Assembly (NCBI GenBank): GCA_002299465.1
Contig: DBNX01000014.1
Coordinates: forward strand, 43,748 to 107,747
Origin: Patescibacteria group bacterium UBA661
Lineage (GTDB): Bacteria > Patescibacteriota > Minisyncoccia > Phycocordibacterales > UBA918
Length of the DNA stretch: 64,000 nucleotides
Direction of reading: 5' to 3'
Part shown: piece by piece, positions 15,779 through 24,078 of the stretch
Layout: each line of letters starts with the position of its first letter
Position numbering within the stretch: the stretch's first letter is position 1
Made by a program: the position numbers and the translations under genes
Notes under the pieces: model-generated
Database searches by the model: none
Seen by the model: the letters and a program-made list of their open reading frames with translations, nothing else
Told to the model about the DNA's origin: nothing

Positions 15779-17161
15779 ATGGCAGAATCAGCTACCGTCA
15801 ACCGTTCTCTACGCACACCACCGCGTAATATTGACGCGGAAAGAGCTCTGCTCGGGGCGATTATCTTAAAACCTGACGTGATGCACGATATCGCCACCAA
15901 TGTCTACCCGGAAAGTTTTTTTGTTGAAAAACACCGGCTCATTTTTGAAGCACTTTTGCAGATATTTTCTAAGGGTGATCCGATTGACGTAGTGACTCTG
16001 GTCTCAAAACTCCGGGGCAACAACAATCTAGATCGAGTGGGCGGTGCCACTCTCATCACCGAACTAATTGAGACAGTACCAGCGGCTGGCAATGCTCACT
16101 ACTATGCTGAATTGGTCCAAGGCAAATTCGCTTTGCGTAGTCTTATTTACGCCGCTGAGGAAGTGGCTGAAATTGGCTATTCTGACCCAGAGAGTGTTGA
16201 TGAGGCACTTGACCAAGCCGAAAAAAAGATTTTTCACGCCACCCAATCTCCGAGCGCCCAAAAATTTAAGACTATTGGCGCTTCGTTAACCGAGGCGTGG
16301 GGGCGTTTTGAGTACCTTAGTGCCAACCAACACGAAACGCGTGGCGTACAATCGGGTTTTACCGCTATCGATAACTTGTTGGCTGGTTTTCAAAAATCTG
16401 ACTTAGTGATTTTGGCGGCTCGTCCCTCGATGGGTAAAACCACTTTTGCACTTGATGTGGCACGCAACGCTGCTCTCAAATATGGTGCTTCGGTCGGTAT
16501 TTTTTCGCTAGAAATGAGTGACCAACAACTGGTAGATAGAATGCTGGCGGCGGAAGCGGGAGTGGACTCGTGGAAGCTGCGCACTGGCAGATTAAGTAAT
16601 GACCACGAATTTGCGGCCGTGCAACAAGCGATGGCGCGTCTTTCTGAAGCAAAAATACATATCGATGACCAAGCCGGCAACAACATTCTCAAAATGCGTT
16701 CGGCCGCGCGTCGCCTTAAAAATGAGCATGGTCTGGATTTGCTCATCGTCGATTACTTACAACTAATGTCCCCCACTGCCACCAAAGCCAGTGATTCGAT
16801 GGTACAACAAGTGACAGAAATCTCTCGTTCCTTAAAAATTATGGCTCGTGACTTGGAGGTGCCAGTGATTGCTCTTTCCCAGCTTTCTCGTGCGGTCGAA
16901 CAACGTGGCGGCAAACCTCGTCTCTCTGACTTACGCGATTCTGGCTCTATAGAACAAGACGCCGACGTGGTTATGTTTATCCACCGTGAAGATAAAATAA
17001 ACAAAGAGTCAGAAAGACCAAACATTGCTGAGATATTGGTTGAAAAACACCGCAACGGACCGGTGGGGGTGGCGGAATTGTACTTTGACAGTAAACACGT
17101 TCGTTTTCTTAATCTTGACACTCACCACGCAGCTGAACCCGGAGCTAGTGATGATTTTTAG
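15779..17161 (+). CDS. dnaB: Replicative DNA helicase DnaB
   Basis: A 460-residue hexameric replicative helicase that unwinds DNA ahead of the fork. The N-terminal DnaB domain starts at PPRNIDAERALLGAIIL (residues 14-30). The RecA-like motor has Walker A ARPSMGKT at 214-221, Walker B as LLIVDYLQLM, the arginine-rich RDLEVPVIALSQLSRAVE segment and motif H4 SIEQDADVV. No intein. recR follows after 6 bases, so the two probably share a transcript. Confidence 0.97.
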   Translation: MAESATVNRSLRTPPRNIDAERALLGAIILKPDVMHDIATNVYPESFFVEKHRLIFEALLQIFSKGDPIDVVTLVSKLRGNNNLDRVGGATLITELIETVPAAGNAHYYAELVQGKFALRSLIYAAEEVAEIGYSDPESVDEALDQAEKKIFHATQSPSAQKFKTIGASLTEAWGRFEYLSANQHETRGVQSGFTAIDNLLAGFQKSDLVILAARPSMGKTTFALDVARNAALKYGASVGIFSLEMSDQQLVDRMLAAEAGVDSWKLRTGRLSNDHEFAAVQQAMARLSEAKIHIDDQAGNNILKMRSAARRLKNEHGLDLLIVDYLQLMSPTATKASDSMVQQVTEISRSLKIMARDLEVPVIALSQLSRAVEQRGGKPRLSDLRDSGSIEQDADVVMFIHREDKINKESERPNIAEILVEKHRNGPVGVAELYFDSKHVRFLNLDTHHAAEPGASDDF

Positions 17162-17167
17162 TTTTTT

Positions 17168-17803
17168 ATGTCACCGCTTGAAAAACTCGTTAGTCACTTT
17201 GAACGTTTCCCCGGCGTGGGTTTGCGTCAAGCCCGGCGTTTTGTTTTTCATATTTTAACCTTACCCGAAGCCGAGACCAAAGAAATTGCATCTCTCATTA
17301 CTTCCCTAACCGATTCTGTGGCGGAATGCGAACATTGCCACCGTTTTTTTGCAAAAAATAATCAAGAGACAAGGCGGTGTCAGATTTGCAGTGACGCTAA
17401 TCGTGACAGCGGCAAAATGTTGGTTGTCAGTCGTGATAGTGATATTGACGCGATTGAACGAAGTCGTCTTTATGATGGCTATTATTTTGTGTTAGGAGGC
17501 ACTGTCTCACTTTTAGCCAATCCAGACGCCAAGCAGAAAGTCCGTGCTGGCAAACTCAAGGCGCAAATAAGCAGTTTAACCAAGCAAGGTTTGCTACAAG
17601 AAGTTATTTTGGGCTTCGCTGTTAATCCAGACGGTGAAAATACCGCGCGCTATATTGAGTCAATTCTAAAAGACGTTATTCCGACTGACCAACCGCTTAC
17701 CATTTCTTATCTCGGGCGTGGTCTATCGACAGGTAGCGAGTTAGAGTACGCTGATCCAGAAACCATCAAGAGTGCCTTAAATAATCGCACGGGCCAGCAC
17801 TAA
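17168..17803 (+). CDS. recR: Recombination mediator RecR
   Basis: A 211-residue RecR, which with RecO/RecF loads RecA onto gapped DNA. Order: helix-hairpin-helix region (1-30, FPGVGLRQARR), C4 zinc finger with Cys54, Cys57, Cys71 and Cys74, Toprim domain from about residue 82, and the C-terminal GRGLSTGSELEYAD motif. Length is standard. It starts 6 bases after the dnaB stop. No dnaX is adjacent, unlike many bacteria. Confidence 0.96.
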   Translation: MSPLEKLVSHFERFPGVGLRQARRFVFHILTLPEAETKEIASLITSLTDSVAECEHCHRFFAKNNQETRRCQICSDANRDSGKMLVVSRDSDIDAIERSRLYDGYYFVLGGTVSLLANPDAKQKVRAGKLKAQISSLTKQGLLQEVILGFAVNPDGENTARYIESILKDVIPTDQPLTISYLGRGLSTGSELEYADPETIKSALNNRTGQH

Positions 17804-17850
17804 CTACTTTTAGGGCTTAAGCAAAGGGAAGATACTGCAAAGTATCGTAG

Positions 17851-17880
17851 TAAAAAATCGCCCGAGTGGGCGATTTTTTA
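17851..17880. terminator. Bidirectional terminator
   Basis: Perfect 13-base arms TAAAAAATCGCCC / GGGCGATTTTTTA with a 4-base loop between convergent recR and rplU; it touches the rplU stop codon. Confidence 0.9.
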
Positions 17881-18213
17881 GTTGATTGCTTCGATTTTGA
17901 TTTGAGCGTAAGTCTGTCTGTGTCCGAGACGGCGGTCGCGGTTGCTTTTGGCTTTGTAACGCACAATCGTTAGTTTAGGACCTTTCTTTTCACCTAGATA
18001 AGTAGCCTTAACCTTACCGCCGGTGTAGGGGGTGCCTAATTTTGCTGATTTACCATCGTCGGTCATCAATACGGTATCGAAGTCAATCATGTCGCCAGCT
18101 TTATGTTCACCGAGAAGCTCAACTTCAATAATATCGCCGACTGAAACCACGTATTGCTTACCGCCTGTGGCGATTACCGCAAAGGCATCGTTCTTAGCTG
18201 TTTTTGTTGCCAT
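17878..18213 (-). CDS. rplU: 50S ribosomal protein bL21
   Basis: bL21, 111 residues from the ATG at 18213. The core FAVIATGGKQYVVSVGDIIEVE and the C-terminal KSNRDRRLGHRQTYAQIKI match the family. The frame extends to an ATG at 18252, but those 13 codons overlap a good promoter and are not conserved-looking, so the later start is preferred. bL21 binds 23S rRNA. Its usual partner rpmA is 6.6 kb away. Confidence 0.95.
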   Translation of the reverse strand: MATKTAKNDAFAVIATGGKQYVVSVGDIIEVELLGEHKAGDMIDFDTVLMTDDGKSAKLGTPYTGGKVKATYLGEKKGPKLTIVRYKAKSNRDRRLGHRQTYAQIKIEAIN

Positions 18214-18223
18214 AGTGCCGGCA

Positions 18224-18252
18224 ATTCTACTAGAAAATCCTAAAAAATGCAA
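18224..18252 (-). promoter_or_regulatory. Promoter of rplU, near-leaderless
   Basis: TTGCAT, 17-base spacer, TAGAAT on the minus strand, ending 10 bases before the ATG at 18213; predicted leader about 3-4 bases. Confidence 0.55.
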
Positions 18253-18309
18253 CTTTTCCCGGGAGGTAAGCTTTTCAAAGGATTTTTTGACAGATGAGTT
18301 TTTGCCACT

Positions 18310-18339
18310 AGACTATTTTATCCGCTTACAAAATAGTCT
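18310..18339 (-). terminator. Hairpin downstream of trpS
   Basis: 10-base arms AGACTATTTT / AAAATAGTCT with a 10-base loop, 10 bases after the trpS stop. No T-run follows on the minus strand, so termination is only probable. Confidence 0.55.
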
Positions 18340-18348
18340 GTAGCTTTA

Positions 18349-19290
18349 TTACAAACAAAGACCAACTCTCTCTCTGACCGTTGCCATTTTTGTTCTGGCG
18401 TAAGCCCGAGCCCGCTCCGTGCCGTCTTTGAGAATTTTTTTGACATCGTCATCTGTGATTTCAGCACGAGCGGTACGCAGCGGAGCGAGAAAATCATCCA
18501 AATCTACAATCAAGGCTTCTTTGAGATTTTTGTATTTTCCGCGATTGGCTTCGTAGAGTGGGGCTAGTTCGACTTCGCTTTTCAGTAGACGGTGGATGGC
18601 ATAAACATTTTCTGGACGCTCCCCATTGGAGTCTGTGGTGATGCTCATAACCGCTTTTTCTATTTCCGCTCGACTGCTAAAGAGCGGTATCGTGTTTTGG
18701 TAACTTTTACTCATCTTTTGACCATTAGTTCCTGGCACCACGCCGACTCCCTTAAGAATGGCTTCTTGCGGAGCGGTGAAAGTTTCGCCGTACGCTAGAT
18801 TGAATTTGTTGGCGGCTTCGCGGGCGTATTCAATGTGTTGTCTTTGGTCTTCACCGACTGGCACAACTTCCGCGTCATAAAGAAGAATATCAGCCGCCAT
18901 CAACATCGGATAATTAAACAAGCCGGCGGTGGCTTCTATTCCTTTGGCTACCTTGTCTTTGTAGGCATGGGCCTGCATCAGGAAAGGCACCGTGACCAAG
19001 CACTCAAAAATCCAAGCTAATTCTGTGTGTTCTGGGACGTCTGATTGTTTAAAGATAATGGCTTCTTGGGGATGCACACCAACAGCTAAGTAGTCTTTTA
19101 CTACGTCCAGAATGTTCTGTCGCAGTGTTGTAGCGTCGCGCACTGTCGTTAAGGCATGCAAATCAGCCACCATCAAGTAGCTATCATAATCCTGATAAAC
19201 ATCTCTAAAAGGCTTTAGAGCCCCAAAATAATTGCCGATATGAAGTGTTCCTGATGATTGGATTCCGGTCAAAAGGCGTTTCTTAATCAT
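18349..19290 (-). CDS. trpS: Tryptophanyl-tRNA synthetase
   Basis: A 313-residue class I synthetase for tRNA-Trp. The HIGH-type motif is HIGN at residues 17-20 after GIQSSGT, and KMSKS is at 192-196. GEDQRQHIEYARE is the conserved Trp/Tyr-RS segment. Length is slightly shorter than the common 330. An extended -10 box lies 11 bases before the ATG. Confidence 0.96.
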   Translation of the reverse strand: MIKKRLLTGIQSSGTLHIGNYFGALKPFRDVYQDYDSYLMVADLHALTTVRDATTLRQNILDVVKDYLAVGVHPQEAIIFKQSDVPEHTELAWIFECLVTVPFLMQAHAYKDKVAKGIEATAGLFNYPMLMAADILLYDAEVVPVGEDQRQHIEYAREAANKFNLAYGETFTAPQEAILKGVGVVPGTNGQKMSKSYQNTIPLFSSRAEIEKAVMSITTDSNGERPENVYAIHRLLKSEVELAPLYEANRGKYKNLKEALIVDLDDFLAPLRTARAEITDDDVKKILKDGTERARAYARTKMATVRERVGLCL

Positions 19291-19301
19291 AAATAATCTA
19301 G

Positions 19302-19310
19302 ATTTTAGCA
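19302..19310 (-). promoter_or_regulatory. Extended -10 element of trpS
   Basis: TGCTAAAAT on the minus strand ends 11 bases before the trpS ATG; predicted leader 4-5 bases. Confidence 0.45.
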
Positions 19311-19331
19311 GAAATTCAAGTTAATGAATAG

Positions 19332-21011
19332 TTACATAACTACCGGTAGTTCTAAGGTAAAGCGAGAACCTTGCCCTTCCCCGTCCGAGTGAGCGGTGAT
19401 ATTTCCACCCATCGCTTGAGCTAATTTGAGAGCTACATAGAGACCGAGCCCAGTCCCCCTCACATTAACAGTGTTGGCTGAGTCTCCGCGTTTAAATTTT
19501 TGAAAAATGTTATCAAGAGTATCTTTGTTCATACCAATGCCAGTGTCTAAAATATCAACAAAAACTTTTTTCGTCTTCCCGTTGTCTCTAACTAGGACAG
19601 TAATTGAGCCCTTAGGCGTGTATTTGATGGCGTTGCCAATTAGGTTAAACAAAATCTGTTGTATCTTACCCTGATCTGCATTAATGACACCCTGGGAAGA
19701 TTCTAGGCGGCTCCGGAAAAGTAAGATGACTCCATTGTGCAAGGCTTCTGGACGTAAGTCATCGCAAGTATGCTCCGTCAATTGATGTAGATTAAAGTCG
19801 GTAAAATTATATTTCATATTACCAGATTCAATTCGAGAAACGTTCAAGAAGTCTTCAATACTTTCCGCCATAAATCTGGCTGATCTTTCGATTCTTTCCA
19901 GGGGTTCGCTTAGTTTTGCTGGCACCACACCATAGTCACCCTCACGAATCATTGAAGCGTACCCAGCAATCGAAGTGAGCGGGCTGCGGAGTTGGTGGGA
20001 GGCAATCGAAACAAACTCCGATTTTTGTTTATCAATAGCCATTAGGCGTTTGTTTACTTCGGTTAGATTGTTGGCTAAATTAGCGAGTTCATCGCGCTGT
20101 AGAATTTCTCGTCGGATACTTCGGGTCAGAAAAATTCCAATTACACCAGTCATCACTAAGGTAGTAGACAAGATAATGATTGCAGTCTTGTTTTCGGTAA
20201 AAACAAATTGTGCGCCAATCAGGATAACCAGAGCGATAATCAATGCCTGTGAGGCAAAGAGATTGACGTTAAAAGTTTTGAACTTAACGATTAGTATCGT
20301 GATGAAAACGGCAAAGACCAGCATACCAAAGAGACCGTAGATTTCGAGGCGAGAGTCATAGAGGAGTCCGATGCTGGTTAGGTAAGTTATGACAAAAGTC
20401 AATGAGAGGAACGACAGTAAAAAGAATCCCATACCTATGCCCATCAGCATAATTTGCTTCTTGAAATCGGGGGTTGCGCGGTAGTATTCACGTATCATCA
20501 ACACTGGTATCCAGATTAGGGCTATTGCGCCAATGGCGGTGTAGTATATTTTGTAAAATAATCCCTCGTACTCAAATGGGTTACACTGTGTAATGTTAAA
20601 TCCACTCAAGTTTAAATTAGTGTGGGCAAACAATAAGACAGGGAGTAGCAAGATCGTAAAAAAAACTTTGAGTTTATTACTGATATCTTTTTTATACAAA
20701 AATACATAAATAAAATAAATGCTAAGTATGGGAATTAGGGCTTGTAGAATCGCGAATAATGGCCAAATAAATAAAATCACACCGGCATCGACATTAGTCC
20801 AAGCAATCAGACTGATAAATGTCCACAAAGAGAAACCGAGCGTGATGAACAAGAGTAAACGATTAAGTAGTAATCGTGGACCATTCCAGAAAACGAATAA
20901 TCCCAACAAAAGAGCAATGATGGCAACTGGAATGTGTGAATAGTAAATGATTACCGGTAAGTCGGGGCTGAAGAAAAAATAACTGGGTTCCGGAAATAGA
21001 TAACAAATCAT
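19332..21011 (-). CDS. Sensor histidine kinase with multi-helix membrane sensor
   Basis: A 559-residue kinase. Residues about 20-245 form seven membrane helices and about 250-297 two more, resembling the histidine kinase N-terminal 7TM class, without a large periplasmic loop. The HisKA domain has the phospho-accepting His339 in VSIASHQLRSPLTSIAGY; the ATPase domain has the N box around Asn460 (NLIGNAIKYTPKG), G1 DTGIGM (489-494) and G2 GTGLGLYV (519-526). It is therefore a complete kinase. No response regulator lies within this window. Its start overlaps the stop of a cysteine-rich membrane protein gene by 4 bases (ATGA), implying the two work together. The signal is unknown. Confidence 0.92.
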   Translation of the reverse strand: MICYLFPEPSYFFFSPDLPVIIYYSHIPVAIIALLLGLFVFWNGPRLLLNRLLLFITLGFSLWTFISLIAWTNVDAGVILFIWPLFAILQALIPILSIYFIYVFLYKKDISNKLKVFFTILLLPVLLFAHTNLNLSGFNITQCNPFEYEGLFYKIYYTAIGAIALIWIPVLMIREYYRATPDFKKQIMLMGIGMGFFLLSFLSLTFVITYLTSIGLLYDSRLEIYGLFGMLVFAVFITILIVKFKTFNVNLFASQALIIALVILIGAQFVFTENKTAIIILSTTLVMTGVIGIFLTRSIRREILQRDELANLANNLTEVNKRLMAIDKQKSEFVSIASHQLRSPLTSIAGYASMIREGDYGVVPAKLSEPLERIERSARFMAESIEDFLNVSRIESGNMKYNFTDFNLHQLTEHTCDDLRPEALHNGVILLFRSRLESSQGVINADQGKIQQILFNLIGNAIKYTPKGSITVLVRDNGKTKKVFVDILDTGIGMNKDTLDNIFQKFKRGDSANTVNVRGTGLGLYVALKLAQAMGGNITAHSDGEGQGSRFTLELPVVM

Positions 21012-21448
21012 AGTTCGGAATTAGTGGTAGTTTTAGGCGATTGGGGTGGGAGTGAGGCGGTGTCAGATGACCGGTGGTCTACCGGATCACAAATACTACC
21101 AATTTTTTGCGGGTCGCAGAAAGAGATTGAACAGCTTCTTTCTTGATTGGTACAAGTATTGGCAAAAGGACAAGCGGTGATATTTTCTCCGCACAGTTTT
21201 ATTAAATCAGCCGCATAACGCTCCACTTTAGTGTAATAAAAAACATCAGCGGTTGGACAATCAGAAATATCCGCAATAATAAGATCTTGGCAACCCAAAT
21301 AACAACTAGCGACAGTTGGGTCACAATCCATTTTGTAAGATACCAAATAATCATCGAGTACCACAAAACGGTAGTAAGAAGCCGCCATAGTGAAAATTAA
21401 AAGCGGAATGACCGTATACGCGAGAATGTTTCGCAAAAAATGCTGCAT
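21008..21448 (-). CDS. Cysteine-rich single-pass membrane protein
   Basis: A 146-residue protein I do not recognise. One N-terminal membrane helix (about residues 8-24) is followed by an external-looking domain with ten cysteines at 42, 49, 53, 64, 86, 93, 99, 106, 111 and 120, an even number suggesting five disulfides, then a disordered Ser/Pro/Thr tail. It is translationally coupled (ATGA) to the histidine kinase that follows. By position it could be a sensing or accessory subunit for the kinase; this is inference. A metal-binding role for the cysteines is the alternative. Confidence 0.7.
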   Translation of the reverse strand: MQHFLRNILAYTVIPLLIFTMAASYYRFVVLDDYLVSYKMDCDPTVASCYLGCQDLIIADISDCPTADVFYYTKVERYAADLIKLCGENITACPFANTCTNQERSCSISFCDPQKIGSICDPVDHRSSDTASLPPQSPKTTTNSEL

Positions 21449-21583
21449 AATAAAATATGACTCCTGTGTCTATCTTACAGCATAAAAGATAATATTTTGG
21501 GTTAAATTAAGGCGGGGTTGTATATATCGTCAAAAACCTTAGTGTGCGTAAATCTAAAATAACGATTGATTTTTACTAGAGAG

Positions 21584-21606
21584 CGATAGTTTATTTTTGA
21601 CTATCG
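21584..21606 (-). terminator. Weak hairpin after the ATP-grasp gene
   Basis: 7-base arms CGATAGT / ACTATCG with a 9-base AT-rich loop, 18 bases downstream of the stop at 21624. There is no clean T-run, so it may be a terminator or an mRNA-end structure. Confidence 0.4.
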
Positions 21607-21623
21607 GAAGCGATGAGGGAACA

Positions 21624-22934
21624 TCAACGAATCCATCCCCACTGACGTAATTTTTCTTGCTCCTCATTTATAAATTTAAGCCCAATATCGGTCCGGTACA
21701 TCATATTTGGTATAGATATTTTATTTACTCGGGCATAGGCACTAGTGCGGGCAGCTTGAACACTACTACCTTTACCGGTCACATAAAGTGCGTAACCATG
21801 GTGCCCGGCGTGGTAGTAATGTTCTTTACCGTCAGGTAATTTAGCTTTGGCGATTTCCTCAAAATGAATATGAGAAAAATCTTCAGGGCTAAAATCCTCA
21901 CTAAAGAAAAGGGAGACACCGGTTGAGGTTGTGACGCGAGCCCCACTGGCTAAATCAGGGGCAAACGGAAAAGGCGGTAGAGCAATGGAGACAACTATTC
22001 CGTAATCAGTAGAGTATTTTAAGTCGTAAGGTTTGCCATCAGCGATAGCTTTAAGCACCTCACCCCAAGGAGAAATTTGTAACTCACACTGGAGTTCGGC
22101 GGCGGGAGTACCGAAACGAGTAGTAGCTTCTAGCGGCCAGACACCTTCAGCATTAACAATGCAGCCAATATCAATGTCGCCCTTGTAGTCAATTTTTATT
22201 AAATGGTCAGTCAGTTTGGCGAGAGTAGCTTGAAACAGTGGTTGTTGTTCGTCATCTTCATACCACATCAAAGTCCCCATTTCAGCCGTGAGCGGACCGA
22301 TGTCGCCATTCATAAAACGTTTGTGTTCAAGATTTATTTCAATTGGACCTACCCAATGTTCGCCGTTAAAATAACGAGCTACCCCAATTTCTACTCCCAC
22401 CACTCTTTTTTGTAAATGGACACTAGTGATGTTTTCTTTTTTATAATATTGGAGCATATCAAGAATGTCAGTTCCGTTACTTCTTTGTCCAACATAGTTA
22501 AGGGCACTGATGTGGGTATTTTGTTTTAACACCCAATAATCAGGATTATTTTTGACAAAATCAGCCGCCGCATCGGGGGTTGCAAAATCATACGAGGGTA
22601 AGGTTTTAACACCACTGTCAGCGAGTAGCTGTTGAAAGTGCTGGCGATCCAATTCCATTTTGTTACTTGCGGCATTACCACCAAAAACACTGTACCCAGC
22701 TTGTCGTAGGCGGTCTGGCAAATCAGCAAAGTTAACATCATCAAAAACAATCAGACCGTCTTTACCGACCCAGTCTAATTCTTTTTCCCAGTTAGAGACC
22801 TGTTCAACAAAGCCTGCCAGACAATTTTTGCGATCAGGATGTTCTACATACAGCTTCACGTCGTGTCCCTCTTTAAGTAGTTGGTGAATGACAGCTGAAC
22901 CAATAAGTTCTCCAGAAATAAATAATACTCGCAC
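21624..22934 (-). CDS. PurD-like ATP-grasp ligase
   Basis: A 436-residue ATP-grasp enzyme resembling phosphoribosylglycinamide synthetase (GARS/PurD). The N-terminal Rossmann-like domain starts MRVLFISGELIGSAVI; the ATP-grasp core includes VLKQNTHIS (136-143), the GARS-like stretch with GDIGPLTAEMG at 210-220, and the metal-binding segment PLEATTRFGTP at 267-277. In true PurD the last reads E.N.R.GDPE; here Asn is Thr271 and the GD is GT, so substrate and metal binding probably differ. No other purine gene is nearby. It begins 9 bases after speD, under that gene's promoter. ATP-grasp enzymes join a carboxylate to an amine, so a ligase acting on the SpeD product is plausible but unproven. Confidence 0.78.
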   Translation of the reverse strand: MRVLFISGELIGSAVIHQLLKEGHDVKLYVEHPDRKNCLAGFVEQVSNWEKELDWVGKDGLIVFDDVNFADLPDRLRQAGYSVFGGNAASNKMELDRQHFQQLLADSGVKTLPSYDFATPDAAADFVKNNPDYWVLKQNTHISALNYVGQRSNGTDILDMLQYYKKENITSVHLQKRVVGVEIGVARYFNGEHWVGPIEINLEHKRFMNGDIGPLTAEMGTLMWYEDDEQQPLFQATLAKLTDHLIKIDYKGDIDIGCIVNAEGVWPLEATTRFGTPAAELQCELQISPWGEVLKAIADGKPYDLKYSTDYGIVVSIALPPFPFAPDLASGARVTTSTGVSLFFSEDFSPEDFSHIHFEEIAKAKLPDGKEHYYHAGHHGYALYVTGKGSSVQAARTSAYARVNKISIPNMMYRTDIGLKFINEEQEKLRQWGWIR

Positions 22935-22943
22935 GGTAAATAA

Positions 22944-23354
22944 TTAGTTATAAATATTTTCTACTGGATAGCTTAAGCCACGATTGATAACTTGCTGTTC
23001 GTAATCGGTTAACTTAAAAGCAGCAACAAACTCTTGAGTCAATTTTTCAGTATCGATAGTATCTTGGCAGGTGTACACATCAATCGTAATAAAACCACGC
23101 TTAGGGAAAGTATGAAAGCTCATATGACTTTCCGCGATTAATACAAAACCGCTAACTCCACCGGGGTCTTTTTGATTCTTGGGACCAACCTCGACCACAA
23201 CTGGCTGAGAGATGGTGTGCATACCCATCGCCACCGGTATTTTCTCGAGAAAGTTACGCAAAGTCGGAATATCTTTTAACAAATCAGGATCAGCACCATA
23301 GCCATCGAGCATATAATGTAGACCAAAGCGGGCGGTGTTTTGTTGGGTTGACAT
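22944..23354 (-). CDS. speD: S-adenosylmethionine decarboxylase-like pyruvoyl enzyme (SpeD family)
   Basis: A 136-residue class I prokaryotic AdoMetDC-like proenzyme. The self-cleavage motif is Glu75-Ser76 in IAESHMSFHTFP; Ser76 would become the pyruvoyl cofactor. His81 and Cys96 keep the spacing of the processing/catalytic residues of the Thermotoga enzyme (Ser63, His68, Cys83), and the upstream GGVSGFV loop is conserved. Classical SpeD decarboxylates AdoMet for spermidine synthesis, but no spermidine synthase is visible here, and SpeD homologues have been reported that decarboxylate arginine or ornithine instead. Substrate therefore open. First gene of a two-gene operon with the PurD-like ligase, driven by a consensus promoter. 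Confidence 0.88.
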   Translation of the reverse strand: MSTQQNTARFGLHYMLDGYGADPDLLKDIPTLRNFLEKIPVAMGMHTISQPVVVEVGPKNQKDPGGVSGFVLIAESHMSFHTFPKRGFITIDVYTCQDTIDTEKLTQEFVAAFKLTDYEQQVINRGLSYPVENIYN

Positions 23355-23374
23355 AATATTAGGAAATATTTTTC

Positions 23375-23403
23375 ATTATAGCATATAAAAAATATATTGT
23401 CAA
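23375..23403 (-). promoter_or_regulatory. Consensus sigma70 promoter of the speD operon
   Basis: TTGACA, 17-base spacer, TATAAT on the minus strand: perfect match to both hexamers. The -10 ends 20 bases before the ATG. Confidence 0.88.
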
Positions 23404-23499
23404 AGTAAAAAATACAACATTTGTTTGACGTCTATAATGTTAACTGTTTCTAGCGTAAATAGTAACAAGCGATGTGGGGAAAGAAAATACGGCTGTAAG

Positions 23500-23985
23500 T
23501 CAGTTAGCTGCCATAATGACAAGCGGTATTAGCAGATACCAGAAACTAAAAGTCTGGTTGTTAAGCCAACTAAGCAAAGCTGGCTGGGTACCGAGAAGAT
23601 CAGAAAAAGGTAAATAGTTCATAATTAAGACTAAAGCAAAAATAGTGAAAGCGATAGTCAGTAGGATTTTTTTACCGAACGATTCAAAGCGATTTTCTAG
23701 GTATTCTGAAGGCATCACGCGGCGGAAAAAGAGAAAACCAAGCACGGTCAAAAATAAAAAACCGCCAATCGCCAAATAAGTGTTTTCGTTAACCAAGGAT
23801 TGATAGGGTTGTAGCTTAAAAAGCAAAAGTGCTAGATAGCCAGCACAAATTAAGTTTATTAAGCTCTGTCGACCACCGAAAAAAGCCCAAACCAAACCCA
23901 CCGCTGCCGTGGTTAATAATATGCTGAACTCAAAAATGAAATTCTGGATTAAGCCGATATCCATTATCGTTTCATTATATCGCAC
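23500..23985 (-). CDS. Small polytopic membrane protein (unknown)
   Basis: A protein of 161 residues (154 from Met8 at 23964, the more natural start MDIGLIQNF) with four to five hydrophobic helices at roughly 12-30, 38-55, 64-85, 105-125 and 140-158. A basic loop (FFRRVMPSEYLENRFESFGKK) lies between helices three and four. The architecture is reminiscent of CvpA-type proteins, but I cannot support a family. It lies between the speD operon promoter and the dnaJ terminator. Confidence 0.65.
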   Translation of the reverse strand: MRYNETIMDIGLIQNFIFEFSILLTTAAVGLVWAFFGGRQSLINLICAGYLALLLFKLQPYQSLVNENTYLAIGGFLFLTVLGFLFFRRVMPSEYLENRFESFGKKILLTIAFTIFALVLIMNYLPFSDLLGTQPALLSWLNNQTFSFWYLLIPLVIMAAN

Positions 23986-24030
23986 GCTTAAGAAGGATTG
24001 ACTTAGAGAAATTCACACCCAGTGTTATAT

Positions 24031-24077
24031 AGGAAACCAAAAACGCTACGCCTGAGGCGTAGCGTTTTTGGTTTCCT
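24031..24077 (-). terminator. Terminator of the grpE-dnaK-dnaJ operon
   Basis: Perfect 22-base arms around a 3-base loop (TGA), directly after the dnaJ stop; the T-rich 3' arm supplies the U-tract. The strongest hairpin of the window. Confidence 0.93.
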
Positions 24078-24078
24078 A

